Source: Myxococcales bacterium
Lineage (GTDB): Bacteria; Myxococcota_A; Bradymonadia; UBA7976; UBA1532
DNA: 64,000 nucleotides
Assembly: GCA_020633465.1 (NCBI GenBank)
Contig: JACKDN010000020.1
Span: forward strand, 1-64,000
Direction of reading: 5' to 3'
In this document: piece after piece, positions 8,299 to 16,802 of the stretch
Position numbering within the stretch: the stretch's first letter is position 1
How the letters are laid out: every line of letters begins with the position of its first letter
Translations under genes and position numbers: made by a program
Notes under the pieces: model-generated
What the model was told of the DNA's origin: nothing
Database searches by the model: none
What the model saw: only the letters and a program-made list of their open reading frames with translations

Positions 8299-9312
8299 AT
8301 GATCGTCGACCTGCGCTCGGACACCGTCACCCGCCCCACCGCCGCCATGCGGCAGGCCATGATGGACGCCCCGCTGGGCGACGACGTGCTGGGCGACGAC
8401 CCCACGGTGCAGCGACTGGAGGCCGAGGCAGCGCGCCGCGCCGGCAAAGAGGCCGCCCTCTTCACCCCCTCGGGCACCATGGCCAACCAGCTCGCCATCC
8501 GCGGCTGGACGCAGCCCGGCGACGAGGTGCTGATGGAGGCCGGCGCGCACCCCTTCAACTACGAGGCGGGCGGCCCGGCGGTCATCGCGGGCGTGCAGAT
8601 CCGCCCCATCGCCGCCGACCGCGGCCTGCTCGTCCCCGACGCCGTCTGGCCCTTCGTCCGCCCGCCCAACGACCACTTCGCGCCCGCCACGCTGCTGTGC
8701 GTCGAGAACACCGCCAACCGCGGCGGCGGCAGCGTCTACGCGCAGGCCACCCTCGACGCCCTGTGCGAGGGCGCGCACGCCCGCGGCCTGAAGGCCCACC
8801 TCGACGGCGCCCGCGCCTTCAACGCCGTCGTCGCCACCGGCGTCCCGCTCGACCGCCTCGCCGCCGGCTTCGACTCGATCAGCTTCTGCTTCTCCAAGGG
8901 CCTCGGCGCGCCCGTCGGCTCGGTCCTGTGCGGCCCCGCCGACTTCGTCGCCCGCGCGCGCCGGCACCGCAAGCTGCTCGGCGGCGGCATGCGCCAGGCC
9001 GGCCTGCTGGCCGCCGCCGCCCTGCACGCGCTCGACCACCACGTCGAGCGTCTGGCCGACGACCACCGCCGCGCCCGCACCCTGTACGACGGCCTGCGCG
9101 CCGCCGGCTACGACGTCGCCGAGCCCGCGACCAACATGGTGTACGTCACCCTCGACGCCGCCGAGCAGGCCGCCGCCCACCTCGACACCGAGGGCGTCCG
9201 CTGCCTCGCCGCCGGGCCTCGAGTCATTCGCCTGGTCACCCACCTCGACGTCGACGACGACGGCATCGCCCACGCGGTCGAGCGCTTCGCGGCGCTGCGC
9301 CGCGCTGCCTGA
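8299..9312 (+). CDS. ltaE: Low-specificity threonine aldolase
   Basis: A fold-type I PLP enzyme of 337 aa. DLRSDTVTRPT at the N terminus, LGDDVLGDDPTV and HLDGARAFNA are family signatures. The Schiff-base lysine is K200 in FSKGLGAPVGS. It cleaves L-threonine or L-allo-threonine to glycine and acetaldehyde in the cytoplasm. ATG at 8299 is preceded by GGGAGGA. It is divergent from the nitroreductase, with 109 bp between starts that must hold both promoters. Confidence 0.93.
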   Translation: MIVDLRSDTVTRPTAAMRQAMMDAPLGDDVLGDDPTVQRLEAEAARRAGKEAALFTPSGTMANQLAIRGWTQPGDEVLMEAGAHPFNYEAGGPAVIAGVQIRPIAADRGLLVPDAVWPFVRPPNDHFAPATLLCVENTANRGGGSVYAQATLDALCEGAHARGLKAHLDGARAFNAVVATGVPLDRLAAGFDSISFCFSKGLGAPVGSVLCGPADFVARARRHRKLLGGGMRQAGLLAAAALHALDHHVERLADDHRRARTLYDGLRAAGYDVAEPATNMVYVTLDAAEQAAAHLDTEGVRCLAAGPRVIRLVTHLDVDDDGIAHAVERFAALRRAA

Positions 9313-9342
9313 ATCGGCGCGCGCCGGCCGGCTGGCCTGCGG

Positions 9343-9348
9343 TATGGT
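9343..9348 (+). promoter_or_regulatory. Putative -10 box of the beta-helix lipoprotein
   Basis: TATGGT lies ten bases before ATG 9359, and no clear Shine-Dalgarno sequence separates them. If used, transcription would begin at or just before the start codon. The earlier in-frame ATG at 9344 would then sit inside the promoter, which favours 9359 as the start. Confidence 0.35.
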
Positions 9349-9358
9349 GGCGCCAGTC

Positions 9359-12300
9359 ATGGATGCCATCGCCCGATGTTGCCTGCTCGCCCTGGCCGGC
9401 TTGGCCGTGGGCTGCGCGCGGCCGACGCCGGGCGACGACCCGGAGGCCGACGCTGGGACCGCGCCCGCCTGCGCTGAGCCATGGTCCCGGGACGACGGCT
9501 GCGCGCCCGCGCCCTTCGAGCCGGATCGCTGCGGGTCCGACCGCCTGACCCTCGCGGACGGCAGCTGCGGCAGCGCCTGGGTGTGCCCGGACGGCTGGGC
9601 GCGGGCGCCGGGGAGAGTCGAGTGTCTGCCGCCCGAGCCGGTCGACTGTCCAGAGGGGTCGTTCTGGGTGCCCGGCGGCTGCGTCGAGGCGCGTCCATGC
9701 CCCGAGGGGTGGATGCCGGCCTACGGCGGCTGCATGCCGGCGCCGTTGGCGCCCTGCGACGGGGAGCCGCTGCCGGGCGGTGGCTGCCTGAACCTGCCGC
9801 CGGTGGACGCGCGCGGGTGCGACGGGGTCGACGGCTTGCCGGCGGCGGGCGAGGCGTGTCGGCCTCTGCCGGTGGACGGGTGCAGTGAGGGTCCGTTCGA
9901 GGCTGACGCGTGGCCGGTCGGGACGGTGTTCGTGCGTGCGGGCGCGGCCGACGGGAACGGCTCGGCCGAGCGTCCGTTCGGAACGCTCGAGGCTGCGCTG
10001 GCGGTGGTGGGGCGTGGCGGCACCGTGGGCTTGGGCCCGGGACGCTACGCCGCGCCGACGCTGAACGACGCGGTGACTTTGCAGGGGCGTTGCGCGCGCG
10101 ACGTGGTGCTGGAGGGCGCGCTGACCGCGGCGCTCGCGTCCGAGGTCACGCTGATCGATCTGGGCGTCGAGGGCACCATCGATGTCGAGGCAGACGCCCT
10201 GGCCATGTTGGAGCGCGTGCAGGTGGCCAACGTGACGGACCGGCCCGCGCTGCGGGTGGGGGGCGTCGCGCGCGCCACCGCGCTGCGGGTGTTGGGTCCC
10301 GGCGAGGGCGTGCGCGTCGTGCCAGGCGGTCGGCTGGACTGCGCGGGCTGCGTCGTGCACGGGACCGCGGAGACGGGCATCCAGATCGATCCCGGCGCCG
10401 AGGCGACACTCGAAGACGCCGTGGTCCTGCTCGTGGCCCCGGGCGAGCGTCCGTTCCGGGGGTTCGTGCATGTCGCGGGCAGCCTTCACGCGCGGGGCCT
10501 CACGGTCCTCGGCAGCCTCGGCCAGCACTTCGGCCGAGACGTCGTCGCGGTCAAGTCGGTCGGCGGGGAAGCGACGCTCGACCACGTCCGTGTCGCATCG
10601 ATCCGCACCGGTCTGCTCGCCGAGGAAGGCGGCGACATCATCGCAACGGACCTCGTCGCGTCTCGAATGTCGACCAGCGGGGTCCAGGCGCAGAGTGGCG
10701 GCACGGTGCGGGGCGCGCGGTGGCGAATCGACGGGTCCGGTGATTCGGGCTCCGGTGGCATCACCACGTTCAGGGGCGGCCGGGTCGTCGCGGAGCAGGT
10801 CGACATTCGCTTCGAGCGGCAGCCTCTCTTTCTCGCGGGGCCGGCAAGCAGCACGTCACTGCGCGACACCCGACTGGACAGCTCCAGGCACGCCGATTTC
10901 GTGGTCGACGGAGCCGATCTCGTGCTGCAGCGCGCGCGCATCATCGAGGTCAGCCCCGTGGTCCTCGGGCGCGACCCGACAGAAACCAGCATCCGGTTCG
11001 AAGACGTCGAGCTGCTGGGCGCCGGACTCAGTCTGTGGCGGGCCGAGGCGCGCATCACCCGGGTGTCGATCGACCACCCCTTCGAGGACGGCATCGGTCT
11101 CATCGCGGGGGACAGCGTCTTGCGCCTGCGCGACGTCTTCGTCCGATCGTCCGGCGTGACGGTGCGGGCCAGCGGCGGATCGATCGACGCCGACGGCGTG
11201 ACGGTCGTCGCGTCGCCCGTGGCGGCGCCTCAGACGCCGCCGTACGGCGCGGGCGTCGAGGTGATCGACGCCGACGGCGAGGTCGCGCACGTAGCGACGA
11301 CGGGCACCTGGCATTACGGCGTCGCGGTGGCGCGATGGGAGGCCGAAGCGGCGCCGCAGGTCCGGCTGAGCGACATCCGCGTTCAGGGCGTGAGACCGGA
11401 TCCATATGGCTTCTTCGTCAACGACCCCAAGCCCGCTGGCGTCCGCGTCCTGGACGCCTCGGTCAGCGTGGACCGGCTGAGCGTGACGGATGTCCCGGGT
11501 CCCGGCCTGCTGGTCAGCCGCGGCGGCAGCCTCACCGCGCGGCGCGTGGCGCTGCACGACACGGGGACCGAGCAGGACGACGACTTCGGCCGCGGCGGGC
11601 TGGTGGTGACCGAGGCCGGTCGCGCCTCAATCGAAGACCTCGACGTCCGACGCGCGCTCGGCTTCGGGGTGACGGTGGACGGGAGCGATCTGACGCTGGC
11701 CCGGGCTCACGTGTCCGACGTGCTGCCGCGCGCCGACGGGCCACCGCCCACCGCGGTGCTGAGCCTGGGTGGGCAGCTCGATCTGGCCGGCCTCGCGCTG
11801 GCGACGGACGGCGGCGCCGCCTTGGTGGCGCAGGGCGGAACGCTCACACTGGCCGACGGCGCGCTCCGCGGCGGCGGCATCGCGACCGTCGGCGAAGCCA
11901 GCGTCGACGTCGAGCGCGTGGCGGTGCGCGGCGGCGAGTCGCCGTCGCTGCTCGCGGCGGACGGCTCACAGGTGAGCGTTCGGAACCTGCTCCTCGCCGA
12001 CGCCGCGGGTGGGATCGCCGCAGCGTCGGCCGCCGAAGTGACGCTCGAAGATGCGGTCATCGACCACCCGGCGGGCCCCGGCCTGACCGCCCATACCGCG
12101 AACGTGACGGCGCGCAACGTCGCGGTCACGGCGCCTGCCGAAGACGCGGCGTGCGCGTGGGCGACGGATCGGGCGGGGGTGACGCTCGAGGGCGCCCGCT
12201 TGGGGCAATGCGGCGCCGCGGGAGTCGCCACCCTGAACTCGACGGTGGTGGCGACGGACGTGCTGATCGAGGCCGGCGCGGGCCATGGCGCCGCCTGCGA

Positions 12301-12616
12301 CGGCGGCGAGCTGTCCCTGACGACCTTCCGCGTCGAGCGAAACGCCGGCGCCGGCGTCGTCGCCCGTGACTGCGAGGCGACGCTCACCGACGGATGGCTG
12401 GTCGCGAACGGCGCGGCCTGGACCACCCATCCCGGCGGCGCGGCGCGCGCCGACGACGTGGCGCGGCGAGGCAACGAGGTGGACACCGCCGAGTGCCTCG
12501 AGGCGTGCGATCCCCTGCCATCTCCGCCCGCGGCGCCGACACCGCCGTTGGTCGAGCCGCTGGAGCGTTGGCCCCCGCCGCCCTGGTTCGGCGTTCCGGA
12601 CGAGGACGAAAAGTAA
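9359..12616 (+). CDS. Large Cys-rich lipoprotein with right-handed beta-helix
   Basis: The 1,085-aa product begins with a lipoprotein signal (LAGLAVGC, Cys near residue 19). Residues 40-190 are a Cys-rich section of short loops. The segment VFVRAGAADGNGSAERPFGTL near 205 has the DUF1565/pectate-lyase-like look that precedes parallel beta-helices. From about 240 to 1040 run some 35 irregular coils of 20-25 residues rich in Gly, Val, Asp and Ala, as in parallel beta-helix surface proteins. The C terminus is Pro-rich. No catalytic residues are recognised. An adhesive or carbohydrate-binding outer-surface role is inferred. Its stop codon lies inside the first copy of a three-fold repeat. Confidence 0.8.
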   Translation: MDAIARCCLLALAGLAVGCARPTPGDDPEADAGTAPACAEPWSRDDGCAPAPFEPDRCGSDRLTLADGSCGSAWVCPDGWARAPGRVECLPPEPVDCPEGSFWVPGGCVEARPCPEGWMPAYGGCMPAPLAPCDGEPLPGGGCLNLPPVDARGCDGVDGLPAAGEACRPLPVDGCSEGPFEADAWPVGTVFVRAGAADGNGSAERPFGTLEAALAVVGRGGTVGLGPGRYAAPTLNDAVTLQGRCARDVVLEGALTAALASEVTLIDLGVEGTIDVEADALAMLERVQVANVTDRPALRVGGVARATALRVLGPGEGVRVVPGGRLDCAGCVVHGTAETGIQIDPGAEATLEDAVVLLVAPGERPFRGFVHVAGSLHARGLTVLGSLGQHFGRDVVAVKSVGGEATLDHVRVASIRTGLLAEEGGDIIATDLVASRMSTSGVQAQSGGTVRGARWRIDGSGDSGSGGITTFRGGRVVAEQVDIRFERQPLFLAGPASSTSLRDTRLDSSRHADFVVDGADLVLQRARIIEVSPVVLGRDPTETSIRFEDVELLGAGLSLWRAEARITRVSIDHPFEDGIGLIAGDSVLRLRDVFVRSSGVTVRASGGSIDADGVTVVASPVAAPQTPPYGAGVEVIDADGEVAHVATTGTWHYGVAVARWEAEAAPQVRLSDIRVQGVRPDPYGFFVNDPKPAGVRVLDASVSVDRLSVTDVPGPGLLVSRGGSLTARRVALHDTGTEQDDDFGRGGLVVTEAGRASIEDLDVRRALGFGVTVDGSDLTLARAHVSDVLPRADGPPPTAVLSLGGQLDLAGLALATDGGAALVAQGGTLTLADGALRGGGIATVGEASVDVERVAVRGGESPSLLAADGSQVSVRNLLLADAAGGIAAASAAEVTLEDAVIDHPAGPGLTAHTANVTARNVAVTAPAEDAACAWATDRAGVTLEGARLGQCGAAGVATLNSTVVATDVLIEAGAGHGAACDGGELSLTTFRVERNAGAGVVARDCEATLTDGWLVANGAAWTTHPGGAARADDVARRGNEVDTAECLEACDPLPSPPAAPTPPLVEPLERWPPPPWFGVPDEDEK

Positions 12617-12850
12617 GCAAACTACGCCGATTCGTCCGTTTGTTTGCCACGACCCCACCGGGCAGCGCCTGGGCGGCCGCATCCCTGGAGGCGAAGCCCG
12701 AGCGGAAAAAGTGTAAGAACTAGGCTGGTTCGGTCGAAAGTGTGGCACGACCCCCGAGGTTCTCCCGAGCCCCAGGCGCCGAAAAGTGAACGAAGTGGGC
12801 TGGTTCGGTCGAAAGTATGGCACGACCCCCGAGGTCCTCCCTGGGGGCGA
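12608..12850. repeat. Three imperfect copies of a ~50-bp intergenic repeat
   Basis: Copies begin at 12608, about 12705 and 12781. Each starts GAAAAGT (or GAAAAAGT) and contains a variant of GGCTGGTTCGGTCGAAAG (gaps and substitutions in copy one) followed by TGGCACGACCCC. Copies two and three are nearly identical over 44 bp (12723-12766 and 12798-12841). Copy one is more diverged and includes the stop codon of the upstream gene. The array fills the convergent gap between the beta-helix lipoprotein and the gene at 12860. No ORF is supported here. Confidence 0.75.
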
Positions 12851-12859
12851 GGGCGCGGG

Positions 12860-13366
12860 TCAGTCGGGCTGGAGGGCGGAGGGCAGGCTGGCGCGGAGGG
12901 CGTCGAGGCGGGCGCGGGCGGCTTCGACCTGGGCGTCGAGGCGGGCGAGGCGTTCGGCGTGCTCGCCCTCGGCGGCGCCGCCGGAGGCGCTGCGGTGGGC
13001 GTCGACCATGCGGGTCAGCGCGGTGGGCGCGACGCGGCCGAGTTCGATGAGACGCTCGGCGGCTTCGGGGCGGCCGGCGCGCAGCGCGGCTTGCAGGCGG
13101 CGCCGCAGCGCGTCGACCTCGTCTTCGATGCGGCGGGCGCGGGCGCGCAGCGCGTCGACGGCGTCGGCGTGCACCGGGCCGGAGGGCGTCCGGGGGCGCA
13201 CCCGCGCGGGGACCAGCGACTCGGGCTCGATGTGCGGCACGGGCTCGAGCTCCATCGGCGCCGTCGGGCGGCGCACGCGCACCTTGGGCGCGGCGAGGTC
13301 CAGGGGCGGCAACGGCAGGGTGATCGGGCGCATGGCGACGGGCGGCGGTGACGAGAGCTGCGACAC
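12860..13366 (-). CDS. Small protein with C-terminal coiled coil
   Basis: 168 aa from GTG 13366, preceded by GGGGAG. The N-terminal 60 residues are Pro-rich and basic without predicted structure. Residues 65-165 are a charged Ala/Arg/Glu helix with heptad character in two stretches, broken near the middle. No signal peptide is seen, so it is probably cytoplasmic. No family is recognised. Codon use matches its neighbours, which supports a real gene. It faces away from the protease at 13519, and the 152 bp between them probably hold both promoters. Confidence 0.6.
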   Translation of the reverse strand: MSQLSSPPPVAMRPITLPLPPLDLAAPKVRVRRPTAPMELEPVPHIEPESLVPARVRPRTPSGPVHADAVDALRARARRIEDEVDALRRRLQAALRAGRPEAAERLIELGRVAPTALTRMVDAHRSASGGAAEGEHAERLARLDAQVEAARARLDALRASLPSALQPD

Positions 13367-13518
13367 GGACGCTCCCCAGAGCGGTCGAACAATGGCGCCT
13401 ATCTTAGGTAAGGAAGTTTGACATTTCCACCGACCGGTGCCGCCAGGCCCCCGCGGCGGTTGGACACCTCGCCCCCGGCGCGGGCATCATCGCCCGCATC
13501 GTCCCGCCCGGAGCCCCC

Positions 13519-15936
13519 ATGTCGCGTCGCGTCCTGCTGCTGGTGCTCACCCTCGGCGCGCTGCCCGCCTGCGAGGCGCCGGAGCAGCCGCCGACCGCGA
13601 CCGGCCAGCGCGCCGATCCCGTGGTCTACGGCGCGGACGACCGCACCGAGGTGTACGCCCACGACAACCGCGTCCTCCGCGATCTGGCGCGGCGCTCGGT
13701 GGCCGCCCTGGTGTCGGCCGACCAGCTCGTGCAGGTGGGTCCGAACGCCTGGCAGCCGGTCGGCCCGCCGATGGGCCTCGCCCTGGGCCTGTGCGACGGT
13801 GAGCCCTTCGCCGATCAGATCGCGGGCGCGCGCTGCAGCGGCACCCTGATCGCCCCGGACGTCTTCCTGACGGCGGGCCACTGCATCGACGCCCAGAGCT
13901 GCGCCGGGCAGCGCGTCGTCTTCGACTGGCTCTACGAGGCCGAGGGCCAGCTCGCCTCGATCGAGGACGCCGACGTGTACCGCTGCGCGGCCGTGCTGGC
14001 ACATCGCCTGGACGCCCGCCTCGACTACGCGGTCGTCCAGCTCGACCGCCCGGTCGAAGGCGACCGGGTCCCCGCCGAGCTGCACCCGTCGCCCGACGGC
14101 CTGATGCCGGGCCAGGCGGCGACGCTCATCGGCTATCCCGGTGGCATTCCGGCCAAGATCGCGGACGGCGGCTTCGTCGTCTTCCGCGGCGCGCCGGCGC
14201 TCGACGCGTTCGAGGCGTCCGTCGACGCCTTCGGCGGCAACAGCGGCTCGGGCGTCTTCGATCGCCTCGGCGGCCTGATCGGCGTCCTCGTGGCCGGCCA
14301 GGAGGACTACCTCCGCCGGGGACGGTGCCTGACCGTGAACCGCCTGCCGGCCGAGCCCCCCGAAGCCGAGCAGGTGGTGTACCTCCACCGCGCCCTCGAG
14401 GGGCTGTGCGCCGCTCGCCCCGATCACGCCCTGTGCGACGACGGCGGCAGCAGCTGGTGCGACGCGTGCGACGCGGACGCCGACTGCCGCGCCGGCTGGC
14501 GCTGCGTGGGCACCTGTGTCGCGCCCTGCGCGGGGCCGGACGACTGCATCGCCGGGCACGTCTGCGCCGACGACGGGCTGTGCCGCCCGGGCGCCGATCT
14601 GGTGTGCCGCGCGGACGCCCGCCTCCGCGTGGACGCCTGCGAAGGCATCCAGACCCTCGAGCGCTGCGATCACGCGGCCCGCTGCCGCCCCGGCGGCTGC
14701 CTGCCGGTGCCGCCGGGCGAGACCTGCGCGGAGGCCACGCCCCTCGAGCCCGTGGCCCAGCGAATCGAGGTCGACCTCGGCGCGGGCTATACCCGCACGC
14801 GCCCCGACGCCTGCGGCGGGCCCGGGCCGGACGCTCACTTCGTGATCGAGGTCGACGCGCCCACGACGCTCACCGCGGCGGCGGACGGCGGCGCCCCGTC
14901 GCTGTCGCTGCGCGCCGGCTGCGATGCCGAGGTCGAGGCCTGCGTCCCCGCCGCCGAGGGACCCCTGCAGGTCGAGCTCACCCCCGGCGTGCCTTGGATC
15001 CTCACGGTGAGCGACGACGGCGAGCCGCTGCCGGCCCCGGTCAGCCTGCTCGTCCGCTTCGGCGAGCCCTGCGCCGACCTCTGCCAGCCCGGCGCGCGCC
15101 GCTGCGCCGACGCGGGGGCCGTCGAGACCTGCGTCGACGACGCCGCCGGCTGTGGCGCCTGGCGCGTCACCCAGCTGTGCGACGACGACGCGCCCTGCGA
15201 CGACGGCGCCTGCCGGCCCCTGGCGCCGCCCGATCCCTGCGACGCGGCGGCCGAGATCGAGCCCCGCTCGTTCCGCCACCAGGGCCGCCTGGACAACCGG
15301 CTGGATCAGGTGCGCGGCGCCTGCGGCGGCGACGGGCCCGAGCGCCTGTTCCTGTTCACGGTGGACGAGCCGACCCGCCTGCGCGCCCAGGTCAGCGGCC
15401 TGGACGCCGTGCTCGACGTGCGCCGCGCCTGCCTGGGCCCCAGCCTGACCTGCAACGACGACGCGGATCCGCCCGGCGCTGGCGGCGCCCGCCTTCAAGT
15501 CGACCTCGAGCCGGGTGAGCACACGCTGGTGCTCGACAGCGTGGGCGATCCTGGCCCCGCCGAGTACGACCTGGTGGTGCGCTTCGAGCCCGTGCCGCCG
15601 CCGCCGCCGCCCGTGGACGCCGTGCCGCCGCCGCCGCCGCCGGTGGACGCGGGGCTGATGGTGGACGCGCAGCCCCCCCAGCGCGACGCCCGGCCCCCCC
15701 CGCCCGACGCTCTGCCTGCCGACGCCGCGCTGCAGGACGCCGCGCTGCAGGACGCCGCGCTGCAGGACGCCGCGCTGCAGGACGCCGCGCGGTCGCCGAC
15801 CGCGGCCGACGCCGGCGACGCGGGGCCCGAGGGCGATCGCATCGTGGGTCGAGGCTGCGCCGCCGCGCCCGGCTCGCCCCCCGCCCCCGCGTTGCTGCTC
15901 GCGCTGCTGCTCGGCCTGGTCCGACGCCGCCGCTGA
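13519..15936 (+). CDS. Trypsin-like serine protease lipoprotein with MYXO-CTERM-like anchor
   Basis: An 805-aa exported protein. The lipobox LPAC is near residue 18. The chymotrypsin-fold domain (about 40-290) has the full triad: H121 in LTAGHC, D169 in LDYAVVQLD and S242 in GGNSGSG. A Cys-rich segment (about 295-400) comes next, then two modules of roughly 100 aa with pre-peptidase C-terminal (PPC)-like character. A Pro-rich linker with four LQDAA repeats leads to the C terminus GRGCAAAPG, a hydrophobic helix and RRRR. That tail resembles the MYXO-CTERM sorting signal, in which the Cys is processed for surface display. Having both an N-terminal lipobox and a C-terminal sorting tail is unusual. 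The target is unknown. Confidence 0.88.
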   Translation: MSRRVLLLVLTLGALPACEAPEQPPTATGQRADPVVYGADDRTEVYAHDNRVLRDLARRSVAALVSADQLVQVGPNAWQPVGPPMGLALGLCDGEPFADQIAGARCSGTLIAPDVFLTAGHCIDAQSCAGQRVVFDWLYEAEGQLASIEDADVYRCAAVLAHRLDARLDYAVVQLDRPVEGDRVPAELHPSPDGLMPGQAATLIGYPGGIPAKIADGGFVVFRGAPALDAFEASVDAFGGNSGSGVFDRLGGLIGVLVAGQEDYLRRGRCLTVNRLPAEPPEAEQVVYLHRALEGLCAARPDHALCDDGGSSWCDACDADADCRAGWRCVGTCVAPCAGPDDCIAGHVCADDGLCRPGADLVCRADARLRVDACEGIQTLERCDHAARCRPGGCLPVPPGETCAEATPLEPVAQRIEVDLGAGYTRTRPDACGGPGPDAHFVIEVDAPTTLTAAADGGAPSLSLRAGCDAEVEACVPAAEGPLQVELTPGVPWILTVSDDGEPLPAPVSLLVRFGEPCADLCQPGARRCADAGAVETCVDDAAGCGAWRVTQLCDDDAPCDDGACRPLAPPDPCDAAAEIEPRSFRHQGRLDNRLDQVRGACGGDGPERLFLFTVDEPTRLRAQVSGLDAVLDVRRACLGPSLTCNDDADPPGAGGARLQVDLEPGEHTLVLDSVGDPGPAEYDLVVRFEPVPPPPPPVDAVPPPPPPVDAGLMVDAQPPQRDARPPPPDALPADAALQDAALQDAALQDAALQDAARSPTAADAGDAGPEGDRIVGRGCAAAPGSPPAPALLLALLLGLVRRRR
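15721..15780. repeat. Four exact 15-bp tandem repeats in the protease gene
   Basis: GACGCCGCGCTGCAG occurs four times in a row without a mismatch, encoding DAALQ units in the linker before the C-terminal anchor. The unit is a whole number of codons, so copy-number change would alter linker length and keep the frame. Confidence 0.9.
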
Positions 15937-15987
15937 CGTCGCGCGCCGCGCGTGGCACAGTGGGATCCTCGACCCCGGGGGTGCCCC

Positions 15988-16608
15988 ATGCGCGTCGTCG
16001 CCGCGATCCTCGCCGTCCTGCTGTGCGCCTGCGGCGGCGCGCCGCCACCGGCCGCCAGCGCGCCCGCGTCGGCGCCAGCGGCCGCCGCCCCGTCCTTCGA
16101 GCCCCCGCCACCCCTCACCCGGCCGCGCTACCGCACCGGCAAGCTGTGGCCCAAGTACCGAGGCGAAGAGGTCGCCGGCGCGGTGTTCGAGACCGCGGTC
16201 GAGTACCTGGACGCCGCCCAGCGCGAGGCCTACCGGGTGCACGGGCGCGACGGCAAGCTGGTGGACGCCGCGGGCCGCCCGCTCGACGGAGGCCCGCCCG
16301 GCGAGGACGGCAAACCCCGCCGCGCGATCTACGCGATGGACGCCGCCGGCAACCTGTACGCGTCGTTCGACCACGGCAAGGGCCGCTTCCACCACTCGAG
16401 CTTCCTGGCCGGCGGGCCGGTCGCTTGCGCCGGCGAGATGGTGATCGAGGATGGCCGCGTCGTCGAGTTGACCAACATGAGCGGGCACTACCGCCCGCCC
16501 CCGTTCACGCTGGACGCGGTGCGCGAGCGGCTGGTCGAGATGGGCGTCGACGTCGAGGGCATGCGCGTGGCGCCCGTCGGCGCCGACGTAAAGCCCGGCG
16601 GGAAGTGA
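15988..16608 (+). CDS. Small lipoprotein of unknown function
   Basis: 206 aa starting at ATG 15988, with lipobox LLCAC near residue 14. An Ala/Pro-rich linker of 30 residues is followed by a compact domain (about 45-200). Its C-terminal half has a distinctive run: FHHSSFLAGGPVACAGEM, then VVELTNMSGHYRPPP, ending in VRERLVEMGVDVEGM. The HSSFLAG...AGE...SGHY pattern looks conserved and I believe it recurs in other bacterial proteins, but I cannot attach a verified name or activity. An envelope location is inferred. It follows the protease gene by 51 bp and may be co-transcribed with it. Confidence 0.7.
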   Translation: MRVVAAILAVLLCACGGAPPPAASAPASAPAAAAPSFEPPPPLTRPRYRTGKLWPKYRGEEVAGAVFETAVEYLDAAQREAYRVHGRDGKLVDAAGRPLDGGPPGEDGKPRRAIYAMDAAGNLYASFDHGKGRFHHSSFLAGGPVACAGEMVIEDGRVVELTNMSGHYRPPPFTLDAVRERLVEMGVDVEGMRVAPVGADVKPGGK

Positions 16609-16612
16609 GTGT

Positions 16613-16786
16613 CTGTCAGCAAATCGTCCACCTGCTGCGCGAACCGCTGCATCCCGCTGGGCGGCGTTGCGGGGCCCCCAACATCGGGGGAAGCACGGCA
16701 AGTGCGTCCGCCAGATGTCGTGCACCCCCCCGCCTTGCCCAGCGGGCGCCGCGGTCCGCTCGCGACGGCGTCCGATTCACTGACAG
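16613..16786. repeat. Second MITE-like element with terminal inverted repeats
   Basis: The ends CTGTCAGCAAATCG (16613-16626) and CGATTCACTGACAG (16773-16786) are inverted repeats that match at 12 of 14 positions. Inside, CCCGCTGGGC (16653-16662) pairs with GCCCAGCGGG (16737-16746). The element fills the gap between two convergent genes almost exactly. No transposase is encoded, so a non-autonomous element or a large bidirectional terminator are both possible. It is unrelated in sequence to the element at 1602. Confidence 0.5.
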
Positions 16787-16802
16787 CCTCTGACCGCTCC
16801 GG

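Noticed and set aside
12723..12841. Sigma-54 promoters at the TGGCACG motifs
   Set aside because: The expected TTGC element 5-6 bases downstream is missing in every copy, so they are reported only as a recurring motif.
13399..16725. 1,108-aa minus-strand frame opposite the serine protease
   Set aside because: Antisense shadow. The plus strand has the complete catalytic triad and signals.
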